From Carallia brachiata (taxonomy: Eukaryota > Streptophyta > Magnoliopsida > Malpighiales > Rhizophoraceae), in contig JADCRB010000018.1 of assembly GCA_021464245.1 (NCBI GenBank), forward strand, positions 3,396,015-3,460,014: DNA of 64,000 bases, written 5' to 3'. A program made the position numbers and the translations under genes. Below the pieces are notes generated by a model. It was given only the letters and a program-made list of their open reading frames with translations. It did no database searches and was not told the DNA's origin. Positions 44,997 through 55,827 of this stretch are shown here, one piece after another (within the stretch, counting starts at the first letter, position 1; each line of letters begins with the position of its first letter).

Positions 44997-45075
44997 CCCA
45001 CTGAGCTCCAGATGACAACGTGAAGGAGACAAGGGTTGGAGAGAGCAGTACAGAATAGTGAGAGCAGAGAACTCA
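44997..45075 (-). other. Candidate first exon of group A copy 3 (ancestral type)
   Basis: The donor-side phrase GTAATCATTTCTTGC and the exon end GAGCTCAGTGGG correspond to the leader exon of the group C genes. Group A copies 1 and 2 lack this exon and have the GC-rich block instead. Confidence 0.35.
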
Positions 45076-45190
45076 AAATTAGGGGGCTTTTTTTTTCTTT
45101 TTTTTACTGTTGAGCTCCCCATGCAATTATTAATCTAAAACTCAAAACTGTAATTTTGTTATGATTACTGTTACATTTTTTTAAAAAAAA

Positions 45191-45350
45191 TTAAATTATT
45201 ATCTAAATATAATTAATAAAATTTAATGTGCAATCAATTAAATTGTAAGTATAATTAAATATGAGAAGAAATTTTTTTTATAATTAATTATACTTATAAT
45301 TTAATTAATTGTATATTAAATCTAACTAATTATATTTAAGTAGTAATTCA
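45191..45350. repeat. Long near-perfect inverted repeat (hairpin), probable MITE
   Basis: A left arm from about 45191 to 45265 (phrases atctaaatataattaataaa and caattaaattgtaagtataa) pairs with a right arm from about 45278 to 45350 (inverted: acttaaatataattagttag and taattaaattataagtataa). The loop is only about 15 bp. The transcript would fold into a stem of roughly 70 bp. Confidence 0.65.
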
Positions 45351-45599
45351 AACACTTATTCTTCTAAAAATATAACTTTTTTCTTTTGTCATTTTTGGAG
45401 TTCTTTTTTTAGGCTGAGATGACAAAATCCTAAATTCTGAGGTCTTCGAGGAAAAATCTAATTAAATTGAATCGCAGAATTAGGCCTGAGAGACTTTACA
45501 GGCACGAGAGACTATACTCATAAGTCACGAGTCTCATGACATCCAACAAATTGTTTTCGAGTCTACTTGATTTTCTTTTCTTAGGACTTACCTCAATGT
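45351..45599. other. Spacer, no feature seen
   Basis: No recognisable element. Confidence 0.3.
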
Positions 45600-46740
45600 T
45601 GCAAATAAAGTTGAAAGAATTATAAAATCAAAAAATTTAGAAATTTAAGATTCAATCAGTTTAACCGATTTTACTAAATTTGAACCGGTAAAATCGGTAT
45701 TTAATATTAAATACATATAAAAATATTTAATTATATACATTATATAAAAATATTGATAGATAAAATATAAAATATACAAAATATAAGTGTTATAAATATT
45801 ATAATATTATATTTGAGAAAATTTTATAATTAATTTATAATTTAACATATGATAAAATTAAAAAATTAATTAATATATTAAAGATTAGTAAGTAATTAAG
45901 GAAAAGATAATTATAATTCTTTCATGCTAATTTATTAAAAAAATAAAATAATAATTTACTTTTATATATTTAATAATAACAAAATTATGTTTTTAAAATT
46001 GTAAAGAGTTAAAAAAAAAGAAAAAGAAACGCATTAGATAAGAAGTATTAAAATTATTTATTACACATATATAAACAATAAGAGGACATGGTCATAGTAA
46101 AATACCAGATATGAGCGATTGGGAGTTCGTGAATTGCATGCAAAAGCATTCTGAATATCCTACAAATATTGATCAGATATAGAATATTCTAGTGATAGTA
46201 ATAACTCTGGATTATGTTGTAACTTAGACTGTGGACATATTAATGTTATAACTAACAATAATAATAATAATACAGTACAAAATTCAACAAAACTTATACT
46301 AGAAATAATAGATCAAATCTCTGACACTAAATTCCATGCAACAGCTTTGTCAGTATTATTTCTATGTTTATATGCAGTAGCAGCTATAGTCATTTGTTCT
46401 ATTACTTGCAGTATATTATGTTCACTCATTCCATCAATATTCCTAAATCGGTGGTCGTGGGTTTGAGGTGGAGAAATGTAAGGTTTTATTTCCACATTTT
46501 CTTACAAATGCAAGTGACACGTGGCAATTTACAAACGCATCACGTCACCAATTGGATTCTGACCGACCCAGAGAAATTGGACCGATTTGTCAATTTTCAA
46601 TTAAATCAGTCCAATTCACCGATTTTTAGTCGATTCTCAATAGTCTAATTTTAAGGTATAAAACAAACTAAATTAAAAATTAATTTTTGATTAATTTGGT
46701 CAAATCAGTCGTTCTGATTCACTTTTCATTACATTTTCCA
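45600..46740. repeat. Repeat with ACCGATTT-rich ends, family resembling 10015-10500
   Basis: The left part (45645-45710: cagtttaaccgattttac, aaccggtaaaatcgg) and right part (46560-46730: ggaccgatttgtcaattttc, ccgatttttagtcgattctc) are rich in the same motif as 10015-10500. The AT-rich core contains about 400 bp of less biased sequence (46080-46500) with short open frames but no known protein. It is probably a non-autonomous DNA element, with ends not resolved. Confidence 0.4.
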
Positions 46741-47319
46741 AGTAAATGAGTTTTGCAAACACTTACTTAATGATGAGTTTGGCATGACAATGGGAACGTC
46801 ACTTCTATTAGAATAAGTATTGACATGTAATTGTGCCATACCAGCTATACTTCCATGTCCGACGCACATACCCAAAAGCTTAGTAGTTTCACCTAACGTC
46901 ACTCTTTAGATTAAATGTGTCCGTAGCTTGTGTCCGTAGCTTGGCAGCATTTCCTAATTTGACGCTTTAGGCCATCAATGCTACTCAAAGTTTATCCCCA
47001 AGTCCATATCTTAAAAATTGTAAATCAAATCTATTGCACACAATGTGACTGTTCTTGAATGGCTGAACCGAGGAAATGGTGAACTAAAGCAATTAGCAAC
47101 CAACCAACTTTAACCAAAAATTTGCTCCAAAATCAAATCATGACAAAGTTAAGAAAAACGCAACTTCATACTACCACAAAACAAACGTATAATTTAAGTT
47201 TTGAACCAAAATATTGCTGCAGTCTTTATGACAAAACTATATGCATAATAAAAGGATAAACAAAAAACTAACTGAGACATCAGAACTCAGTCGTGATAGT
47301 AAATGGAATCTAAACCAAC
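46741..47319. other. Intergenic, no gene seen
   Basis: Less AT-rich than its neighbours but without an open frame. A short direct duplication (gtgtccgtagctt) occurs at about 46918-46943. Confidence 0.35.
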
Positions 47320-47834
47320 TAAAGGTGTTAAAAAGTCGAGTTGGATCGAGTTTAAGTTGGGTCATTTTGAGTTTGGATCACTATTAGTTAGATTACTTTT
47401 AAGTCACGTTATTTTCGATTCGAATTCAGGTTGAATCATTTCAATTTCGAGTTAGATTCGGGTTGAATTCGAACCGATCAGTTATTTTTTTAAGTCGTTT
47501 TTAACTAAAAAAATATTTTAATTAAATCTAAAATTTATTTGTACAATGAACTAAATGTCTAAATTTAATTTTCTTTATCACATATATATTTATATTCTAC
47601 AAAAAAGGTATCAATTTATACTTGAGAGGGGGGAAGTCAAAAAGTTTTTTAACTCTTTTGTCTTTTTCTTAATTCAACAGGTGACTCGGATCTAACTTGA
47701 TCCAATCTAAATTTTTCGAGTCATTTTTGAATTCAGAACACTTTTAAGTTCAGATTGAAAAGTCAAGTTTTCAACCCAATTTTTTAGATGGATTCGATCG
47801 GATTATTAGGTCGGGTCACTTTTTCACACCTATA
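47320..47834. mobile_element. hAT-type MITE, 515 bp, perfect 8-bp TSD
   Basis: The ends are taaaggtgttaaaaagtcga on the left and, inverted, tataggtgtgaaaaagtgac on the right. They are flanked by the identical 8-bp aaaccaac at 47312-47319 and 47835-47842. The interior has repeated gggttgaat/gagttggatcg phrases, typical of hAT MITEs with GGGTC-rich subterminal motifs. It is non-coding. Confidence 0.8.
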
Positions 47835-47842
47835 AAACCAAC

Positions 47843-49247
47843 GCCTCATTCATCTTCACCTCCGTCCCGACGAGCAAACCTTCTTAATCTATATTTAGTA
47901 TTGAGGTGAAAAGTATGTTGTGGTGTAATAACTGGGTTTTGAACCAAAAGTGATTTCTTTAATATTTAGTAATTCTTTTTAAATGGAGTTTTACAAACGT
48001 GATAACTTTCAAAATTATAGTTTCACAAAAACACCTTAAACATGCTTTTAGAGAACGTGATAAAATCTAATGACCATACCACACAAATTTTGAATTAAAT
48101 GGATAAAAATAACTCTACCAATTTAAGAAATTATTGAATATTCAAAATTTAAATTTTTTTACAACTTTTTCATAACTATTATCAAACAATCTGTAATTTT
48201 AAATAACAGTACTTTTAATCACAGTATTTATTTACAACACTTCAATTCACAGCATTTTATCTCACAGTATTACTAAACAGACCTTTAGCCTGATTCTTCT
48301 TATTCACTCTTCCAGGACGCCAACAACCAGATGGACTTGTCAATGAAAAATAAATAGCCTGCGACCAATCAAACAATGTTGCATCAAGAGCCTCGATATA
48401 ATAATCTTTACTGCCATATAAAACCAAGTGTAGGATGCTGCACTCATCGAAAAGATATATACTTGCAACATAATCAAGTTACTTTACTGACGGGCCATTG
48501 ATCGCATATTACTATAAAACTACTCAAAACATACCCAAAAAAAAAAAATTGTAAACGAACAAACAATACATAAGAAAATTCTTTGGAATCAACCAACAAT
48601 ATAACGGGAAATTAAGGATTCCAATAAACATTCTAATTAATTCACCTGCTGGTGCAACATTTGATTTGGATATATGACGAAGTACAGGCTATCCATTTAA
48701 CTAAGCGATGACCTTACTGAATCCCACGCAATTCTTAAGACAATCTGTGAACCAAAATAGTTGGCAAACACACAGAAATATATTTCCTGATATGAGTTTA
48801 ACAAAATATTATATTACATGAATCTTTCATTCGCCATAAAACCGCAAATGGAATGATAATATACATTGTATTTTGAAATTTTCCAAGCCTAGATATAATC
48901 AGTAGACCTCTCTGCAAAATCATTACAAAAATGAAGCGGACAAGAGGCTGCGATGAAGATCATTTTGGATTAGCATATGTGATATAACAGAAGGATAAGA
49001 GTGAAAAATCCCACTACAAGAGCATCTAGAGTCATATAATTAGCAATAGAAAGTTATGATTACCAAGCGCGAGAATAATTTTCCAAACATAAACTTGCTC
49101 TTTTTTGTTCTTTTTTTTTTTTTTTTCTTTCCGGGCTTTCTATTGCTTTCAATATATCAAGAACTTGATCAACATCACTTTCATTCTAAAATTGAAAAGG
49201 TAACCGCATCAGCATCAATCTTGGAATCTCCATCCTTGGCCTCATTT
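47843..49247. other. Intergenic, then common 3' flank of a group C unit
   Basis: From about 48550 the sequence follows 24770-25480 and 37340-37900 (phrases ttctttggaatcaa and ctatccatttaactaagcga). No gene is seen. Confidence 0.4.
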
Positions 49248-50043
49248 TCAGGGTTCCCAATCGACATTCACAAATGCACTCTCGAACTCTTCATCTGTAG
49301 CCTCGTTTTCAATGTCAAGCAATGCTAAGCTTTCCACATAATAATTGACAAATGCATTGTAGCCTTTCTCGCTAAGGAAGTGACATTCATTTCTGTGTGG
49401 ATTATACGAAACTATGCCTTCTTGGCAAAACTTTTCCAAGTTGGCTCCCCATTCTTCCTTACTAACAAAGGCCTGCCTGTGAGTTCGTTGGCCCCTTCTC
49501 CCACAGGAACAAACACTTTGGTCCATGAGCATGACTCTGCCTCAATTTTTGTGCATACGCCATATGTAAAATCCTATAATCCCATTGTTTGAAGCACCCA
49601 AATCAAAAATTGCAATCGATGAATCGCCATACGATCTTATGGACTCCAACACCGTATATTCTATCATTTCCTGGGACAATATGATCTCTCGAAAAACCTC
49701 ACTAGCCACATCAAATTGCCATACTATCGATCCTCTTGTTGATTTGTGCCCAAGAAAATATAGAAATCCCTTAGCAAAAGGGATTTGATCATAACAAACA
49801 TGACCTAAATGAATTGTGAATTGGATGTCATCAGTAGGAGTAATATCTTTCCCAGAATCTGCATTATAGGAAAAAATACCAATCCATCCACCAACCAAAA
49901 ACGAATCGTCACCGAACATATCATTCACGAATACATGAACAATCCTCAGTAGCTTGTAGTCATTGGTGCTAGAATCAAACCCAAATCCTTCCAGGGTGCG
50001 CGCATATGCACCATATTCGTGAGCATACTTAGTTGCATCAACG
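49248..50043 (-). pseudogene. 3' half of a group C F-box gene split by a copia element
   Basis: The part downstream of the insertion reads from the tcaacg target site through LEGFGFDSSTNDYKLLRIVHVF, DDSFLVGGWIGIFSYNADSGKDITP, VWQFDVASEVFREIILSQEM and FYIWRMHKN to a frameshift near 49545, then NPHRNECHFLSEKGYNAF, YYVESLALLDIENEATDEEFESAFVNVD and the stop at 49248. The other half is at 55354-55827. The target duplication lies between the residues corresponding to VDATK and FDAIV of the intact copies. Confidence 0.85.
50039..50043. repeat. Target-site duplication of the copia element (caacg), left
   Basis: The 5-bp caacg precedes the LTR and corresponds to taacg at 55354-55358, one mismatch. 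The uninterrupted paralogs read gcatcaacgattgcatc here. Confidence 0.8.
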
Positions 50044-50646
50044 TGTTGTGAATGGACCCACTAGATCACGGATCTAACCTGATTAATTTTGCGGAATAAA
50101 TTTGGCAAAAATAATAACACGACACGACACAAGAATTTACGTGGTTCGGCCTAAAGCCTACGTCCACGGCAAAGACGATCAGAGAATATTCCACTATCAA
50201 AAAAGAGATTTTACAAGCTGCACACAATATACCTCACTGCCCAAATCCCACATACACCCAATGTCACTCAAGTATTTCTCTCAAATACTTTCTCTCTCTT
50301 GATTCTCTCCCACTCTTGGATACCTCTTCCAAAATCATGGACATATATATAGGCATTGGAGTCATCTACATACATTCAAAGTCATCCATGTGAAAAGGAT
50401 CATTCAAAGTCCAATATGCAACTTCAACATTGGTAGGCTAGTCAAGTTTGGCAACTTCAACTATGGTAGGCTAGTCAAAGTTTGATAACTTCAACTTTGT
50501 CATTGTTAGACCAATAACAAACACATGGTAATTAACTTGTCATAGCAAATTGTGATTTTGCTACCCATGTCATCTTCAAAGCCATCAAATTTGACTAATA
50601 TTTAGGCATGTTTTCTTGCTCCAATTGCAAGACATCAACTTCAACA
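50044..50646 (-). repeat. 3' LTR of the copia element
   Basis: The plus-strand sequence begins tgttgtgaatgg and ends ttcaaca, that is TG...CA in both directions. Compared with the other LTR I count about half a dozen substitutions and a similar number of one- or two-base indels, mostly in homopolymers. Confidence 0.92.
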
Positions 50647-50660
50647 AATCTCCACCTTGG
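50647..50660 (-). promoter_or_regulatory. Polypurine tract
   Basis: The minus strand reads CCAAGGTGGAGATT immediately before the 3' LTR, the usual plus-strand primer of copia elements. Confidence 0.75.
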
Positions 50661-50718
50661 CTTGAATTAGGACAAGGTCATCATAATTCTCTAATCGTCT
50701 TTCTTCATACCTCAATTG

Positions 50719-52608
50719 TTACGAACACCAATCAAATCCAAACAGTGTTTGAATTTGACTAGGAATAGGCTTCGTCATCATATCTGCAGGATTGTCAACT
50801 GTACTGATCTTTTCCACCATGACTTCTCCTTTTGACATAATTTCACGGACGAAATGATACCTGACATCAATGTGCTTAGTTCTCTCGTGATACATTAGAT
50901 TTTTGGTCAAATGTATAGCACTTTGGCTGTCACAATACACAACAGTAGAACTCTGTTGTAAGCCCAGATCGCCAACGAGACCTCGCAACCATAATGCTTC
51001 TTTCACTGCTTCTGTAACTGCCATGTATTCAGCTTCAGTTGTAGACAAAGCAATTGTAGACTGTAAAATTGCCTTCCAGCTAATGGCACAATCAGAGAGA
51101 GTGAAAACATAACCTGTTAGGGATCTCCTTTTGTCCAAATCACCAGCATAGTCGGAATCGACGTATCCCACTATATTTCCACCGGTGTTGCTATTCCTTC
51201 TGTACATCAAACCAATGTCTGTGGTTCCTCTGAGATATCGTAAAATCCACTTCACAGCTTCCCAGTGAGCTTTACCAGGATTTCCCATAAATCTGGAAAC
51301 GACGCTAACAGCATGTGAAATGTCTGGACGAGTACATACCATAGCATACATAATGCTACCAACTGCACTGCTGTATGGAACTCGAACCATTTGCTCCATT
51401 TCCTCATTTGTTTGAGGTGACTGTGCTGCAGAGAGTTTGAAGTGACCTGCTAATGGAGTGCACACGGGTTTGCACTCTTGCATTCCGAAACGTTCCAGAA
51501 CCTTTTCAATGTACTTTTTCTGTGACAAGTACAAGGTTCCAACGCCACGATCTCTGTGAATCTCCATTCCAAGTATCTTCTTGGCCGCGCCTAAGTCTTT
51601 CATTTCAAACTCACCACTCAGTTGAATCTTCAACTGATTAATTTTCGACATGTTCTTTGCAGCTATCAACATGTCATCAACATAGAGCAATAAATAAATA
51701 AACGAATCATCTGGCAGCCTTTTGTGATATACACAACTATCATAATTACTTCTAGAGTAACCATTGTTGATCATAAAACTGTCAAACCTCTTGTACCACT
51801 GCCTGGGCGACTGCTTGAGACCATAAAGTGACTTTTTCAGCAGGCACACATGATCCTCCTTTGTTGGATCTTCAAAACCTTCTGGCTGACGCATGTAAAT
51901 CTTCTCATCAAGATTTCCATGCAAGAATGCTGTTTTTACATCGAGTTGCTCCAACTCCAGATCAAATAAGGCAACTATTGCAAGTAACATTCGAATAGAA
52001 CTATGCTTTACAACAGGAGAAAAAACTTCATGAAAGTCAATACCTTCTCGCTGTGTAAAGCCTTTTGCAACGAGACGTGCCTTATACCGCGCATCCTCAG
52101 CTCCTGGGATTCCTTCCTTCCGTTTATAGATCCATTTGCACCCAACGATCTTCTGACCCTTCGGTGGCATCACCAGCTCCCAAGTTTGATTCTTATGAAG
52201 AGACTCAATTTCCTCTGTCATGGCAGTGACCCATCTAGAGGATTCTGGACTAGATACAGCCTCCTTATAAGAATTGGGTTCAGAATCATCCATCTCCTCA
52301 GCTACAGATAATGCAAATGCAGCTGATCCTGATCTGTATCGTACAGGTGGTCGGATTTCTCTTTTACCTCTGCGTTTCGCAATACTGTAAGAGTCCTCCT
52401 CTGGTTCTGTAGCTTTTGACATCTGCTGCGTAGATTCTGCAGGTTCTGAGTGAACCTCTTGCTCTTCGTTCTCATCTACCGATTGAGCTATGCTGTCTTC
52501 CTGCACCAATTTTGAAGCCTTCACCTCTGGCTCCACCTGCTCGCTGACTTCCTCGTCATCATCAACCATGATAGCCCTTCTTTTCCGGGAGCATTGCAGA
52601 CTCATCAA
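50719..52608 (-). pseudogene. copia reverse transcriptase-RNase H region
   Basis: The frame covers the C-terminal part of the polyprotein: the acidic linker, then [30 protein letters not shown], the RT core ([39 protein letters not shown] with the YVDD catalytic motif), and the RNase H domain ([50 protein letters not shown]). It is open over 629 codons. The frame is disconnected from integrase by a shift near 52600. It is not a host gene. Confidence 0.9.
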
Positions 52609-53300
52609 ATGTCACATCTCTGCTGATAATAAATTTAGGTGAATTTGGGTCAACACACCACAGCCTGTATCCTTTGACCCCTTCTGCATAGCCTAGGAAT
52701 ATGCACTTCTTCGCTCTGGGTCCAAGCTTGTCTTCCTTCACATGAGCATAAGCTGGACAACCAAACACTTTAAGATTAGAGTAATCAGCAGGAGAACCGG
52801 ACCATACCTCCTCGGGAGTCTTCAACTCGATAGCTGTTGACGGTGACCGATTGACTAAGTAGCAAGCCATAAACAGCTTCAGCCCAAAAGACTTTTGGTA
52901 GCTTTGCCTGCGAGAGCATACATCGAGCTCTCTCCAAGAGTGTTCTGTTCATTCGTTCTGCAACTCCATTTTGCTGTGGAGTATGTCTGACTGTGCGATG
53001 TCGGACGATACCTTCATTACTGCAGAACTTTTCAAATTCACCAGAACAATATTCAAGACCATTATCGGTCCTCAGACGTTTGATCTTCTTACCAGTCTGC
53101 TTCTCGATCAAAGTCTTCCATTCTTTGAATTTGTTGAACACTTCACTCTTCTGTTTAAGAAAATACACCCACACTTTCCGTGAAAAATCATCAATGAAAG
53201 TTAACAGATATCGTTTACCGCCTTTGGATGGGACAGAGGCAGGTCCCCACAAGTCAGAGTGTATGTAGTCCACCGTTTGCTTGGTTTTGTGGACAGCAGT
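52562..53300 (-). pseudogene. copia integrase region, frameshifted
   Basis: From 53273 the frame reads MDYIHSDLWGP (first catalytic Asp), LRTDNGLEYCSGEF (second Asp) and TPQQNGVAERMNRTLLERAR (catalytic Glu). It shifts near 52850 to a second frame carrying CYLVNRSPSTAI, VFGCPAYAHV and AKKCIFLGYAEGVKGYRLW. It is not connected in frame to gag upstream (shift near 53310, where two bases seem missing). Confidence 0.88.
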
Positions 53301-53301
53301 A

Positions 53302-54720
53302 CTAAACTTGACTCTTTTGTTTTCCGAAGACGCAGTGTTCGCAGAACTCCAACTTGCTTATCTTCTGACCTCCAAGCAAACCTCGTTTGCTTAATTCAGT
53401 CATGCCTCGCTCGCTCATGTGGCCAAGACGCATGTGCCACAATTGAGTTGTTCTGGAACTTGAATCTGTTATTGAAACATTAACACCACCAATAACTGTA
53501 TTACCTTGAAGATAATAGAGGCCATTTGACAGCTTTCCCTTCATCACGATTAGTGCCCCTTTGCAAACTCTAAGTACTCCACCTTCAGCTGAGTACCTAT
53601 AGCCATTAGAATCAAGAATACTCAAAGATATAAGATTCTTTTTAAGCTCTGGAACATGACGAACTTCCAATGTTCTGAAAATGCCATCGTGCATCTTGAT
53701 TCGAACAGTACCAACTCCAACAATAGATAGTGCCTTGTTGTTCCCCAATAAGACTGTTCCTGCATTAATTGATTTGTACGTTAAGAACCAGTGCTTATTA
53801 GGACTCATGTGGAATGTACAACCTGAATCAAGGATCCATTCGTCAATTGAGCTGCTAGTTGAAACTGTTAGAACAGTCTCTCCATCGGAGCTTTCAACTT
53901 CACTGGCTATGTTTGCGGTGTTGGGAAAATCATCAACTTTCTGTTTCCCCTTGTCTTTGCGCTTGGGACAATTTCGCCTGATATGTCCCCTTTCGTGACA
54001 ATGATAGCACGTTACTTTATCGTGTCTAGATTTGGATCTAGACTTGCCTCTGCTACTGGACCCCTTCTGTGTTGATCTACCTCTAACAATCAAGCCGTCT
54101 GCTTGATTCTCTACGACCTCTTCCGTCATCCGCTTCTTGAGCTCCCTTGAGTTTAATGATGCCTTCACATCATCCAGGGAAAGACTCTCCCTCGCGTATA
54201 ACATTGTATCAACGAAATTGTCATAAGATGGAGGTAATTTGCACAACAACATAATAGCTTGGTCCTCATCTTCAACTTTAACATCAATATTTTTCAAATC
54301 TAAGATTACCTTGTTGAATTCGGCCAGGTAATCTTGAATGGGTGTTCCTTCCTTCATCCGGAGAGCGTAGAGACGGTGTTTTAGATACACCCGGTTGGTC
54401 AGGGACTTGGTCATGTAACGGGACTCCAATTTGGACCACAAACCATCTGGAGTGGTTTGATCTGCAACTTCACGTAGAACCTCATCTGATAAGCACAATA
54501 AAATTGTACTATGTGCCTTTTCCATGAGCTCCTCCTTTTTCTCCTTTGTCAACGATTCTGGCAGTTCCTGCTCGCCTTTAAGTGCCTTAGCTAGTCCTTG
54601 TTGGACTAATAACGCTCGTACCTTGATACGCCACATGTTGAAATCATTCTTACCATCGAATTTCTCCACATCATATTTCGTTGATGATCTTTCTGCAATC
54701 TCGAAATACTTGCAACCAAT
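53302..54720 (-). pseudogene. copia gag-protease region
   Basis: The frame carries the UBN2-type Gag domain (NMWRIKVRALLVQQGLAKAL, LLCKLPPSYDNFVDTML), a CCHC zinc knuckle (CYHCHERGHIRRNC), the aspartic protease motif WILDSGCTFHMSP, and the GAG-pre-integrase motif LWHMRLGHMSERGM. The open frame runs on upstream toward the PBS without an ATG; the likely initiator near 54690 is changed, and the sequence there reads IAERSSTKYDV. Confidence 0.9.
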
Positions 54721-54727
54721 CAGTTGG

Positions 54728-54739
54728 GCTCTGATACCA
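54728..54739 (-). promoter_or_regulatory. Primer-binding site (initiator-Met tRNA)
   Basis: The minus strand reads TGGTATCAGAGC, three bases after the 5' LTR. This is the standard copia PBS. Confidence 0.9.
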
Positions 54740-54742
54740 GTT

Positions 54743-55353
54743 TGTTGTGAATGGACCCACTAGATCACGGATCTAACCTGATTAATTTTGCGGAATAAAA
54801 TTTGGCAAAAATAATAACACGACACGACACAAGAATTTACGTGGTTCGGCCTAAAGCCTACGTCCACGGCAAAGACGATCAGAGAATATTCCACTATCAA
54901 AAACAGGAGATTTTACAAGCTGCACACAATATACCTCACTGCCCAAATCCCACATACACCCAATGTCACTCAAGTATTTCTCTCCAAATACTTTCTCTCT
55001 CTTGATTCTCTCACACTCTTGGATCCATCTCTTCCAAAATCATGGACATATATATAGGCATTGGAGTCATCTACATACATTCAAAGTCATTCATGTGAAA
55101 AGGATCATTCAAAGTCCAATATGACAACTTCAACATTGGTAGGCTAGTCAAGTTTGGCAACTTCAACTATGGTAGGCTAGTCAAAGTTTGATAACTTCAA
55201 CTTTTTCATTGTTAGACCAATAACAAACACATGGTAATTAACTTGTCATAGCAAATTGTGATTTTGCTACCCATGTCATCTTCAAAGCCATCAAATTTGA
55301 CTAATATTTAGGCATGTGTTTCTTGCTCAAATTGCAAGACATCAATTTCAACA
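54743..55353 (-). repeat. 5' LTR of the copia element
   Basis: It is identical in design to 50044-50646 (begins tgttgtgaatgg, ends ttcaaca on the plus strand). On the minus strand it precedes the PBS. A TATA-like tatatatag (minus strand CTATATATA) near 55049-55058 may be its promoter. Confidence 0.92.
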
Positions 55354-55827
55354 TAACGAATGCGTCAAACTTGTCAAGGAGATTGGACTTATGAACAGCG
55401 TATAATTTTCCCAACGTGGGGTTCCAGAATGTGCACGTGGGGTTCCACAATCTGTTAGAATCTTTATTGATTTTCTTTAGGCAAACCGACCCATTATAAC
55501 AACCAACAGTTTCTGAAGATCCTCAGAAGGGGATGGTCTGGAACCGGAGGGTTATTAATTTTCTATAATCCTCGAACTCTCTTCATTATCAACATGCGAT
55601 GAATATTGTCATTCACTATAAGTCCCGCAGTCATTATTAACCCAGCAGCCAAGGAGTAACAATTGTTGTTCCTGACAATGGGTTCTAGTGAGATTGTTGG
55701 AAACAAAAGAGGGGCTTTTGATCAGAGATTGCCATGAAGAGCAAACGGAAATGAATCGGAGTAGGCTTTTGACGGGAAGGTTCACGAGGACATTTTGGAT
55801 CACATCTTCAGAGACATGACCCCGCAT
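55354..55827 (-). pseudogene. 5' half of the group C F-box gene split by copia
   Basis: The ATG at 55827 starts a good F-box (VSEDVIQNVLVNLPVKSLLRFISV, SSWQSLIKSPSFVSN) and reads to GCWVNNDCGTYSE, where a stop or frameshift occurs. Further down are pieces of CCNG (mutated), a 21-bp duplicated LWNPT codon block near 55414-55455, and the target site taacg at 55354. Together with 49248-50043 it makes one unit, interrupted by 5.3 kb. Confidence 0.8.

Larger units (their letters stand above)
50044..55353 (-). mobile_element. Ty1/copia LTR retrotransposon, 5.3 kb
   Basis: Two nearly identical LTRs (50044-50646 and 54743-55353) enclose gag-protease, integrase, and reverse transcriptase-RNase H regions in copia order (integrase before RT) on the minus strand. 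A PBS complementary to initiator-methionine tRNA and a polypurine tract are in the expected places, and a 5-bp target duplication flanks the element. The coding region is broken by about three frameshifts, so this copy is not autonomous as sequenced. It inserted into the coding exon of an F-box gene. Confidence 0.95.

Noticed and set aside
46364..46648. 94-codon plus-strand frame inside the repeat at 45600-46740
   Set aside because: No motif is seen, and the 3' part consists of the repeat's own ACCGATTT-rich end.
50903..54763. Plus-strand open frames inside the copia element
   Set aside because: They are antisense shadows of gag, integrase and RT with no motif of their own.
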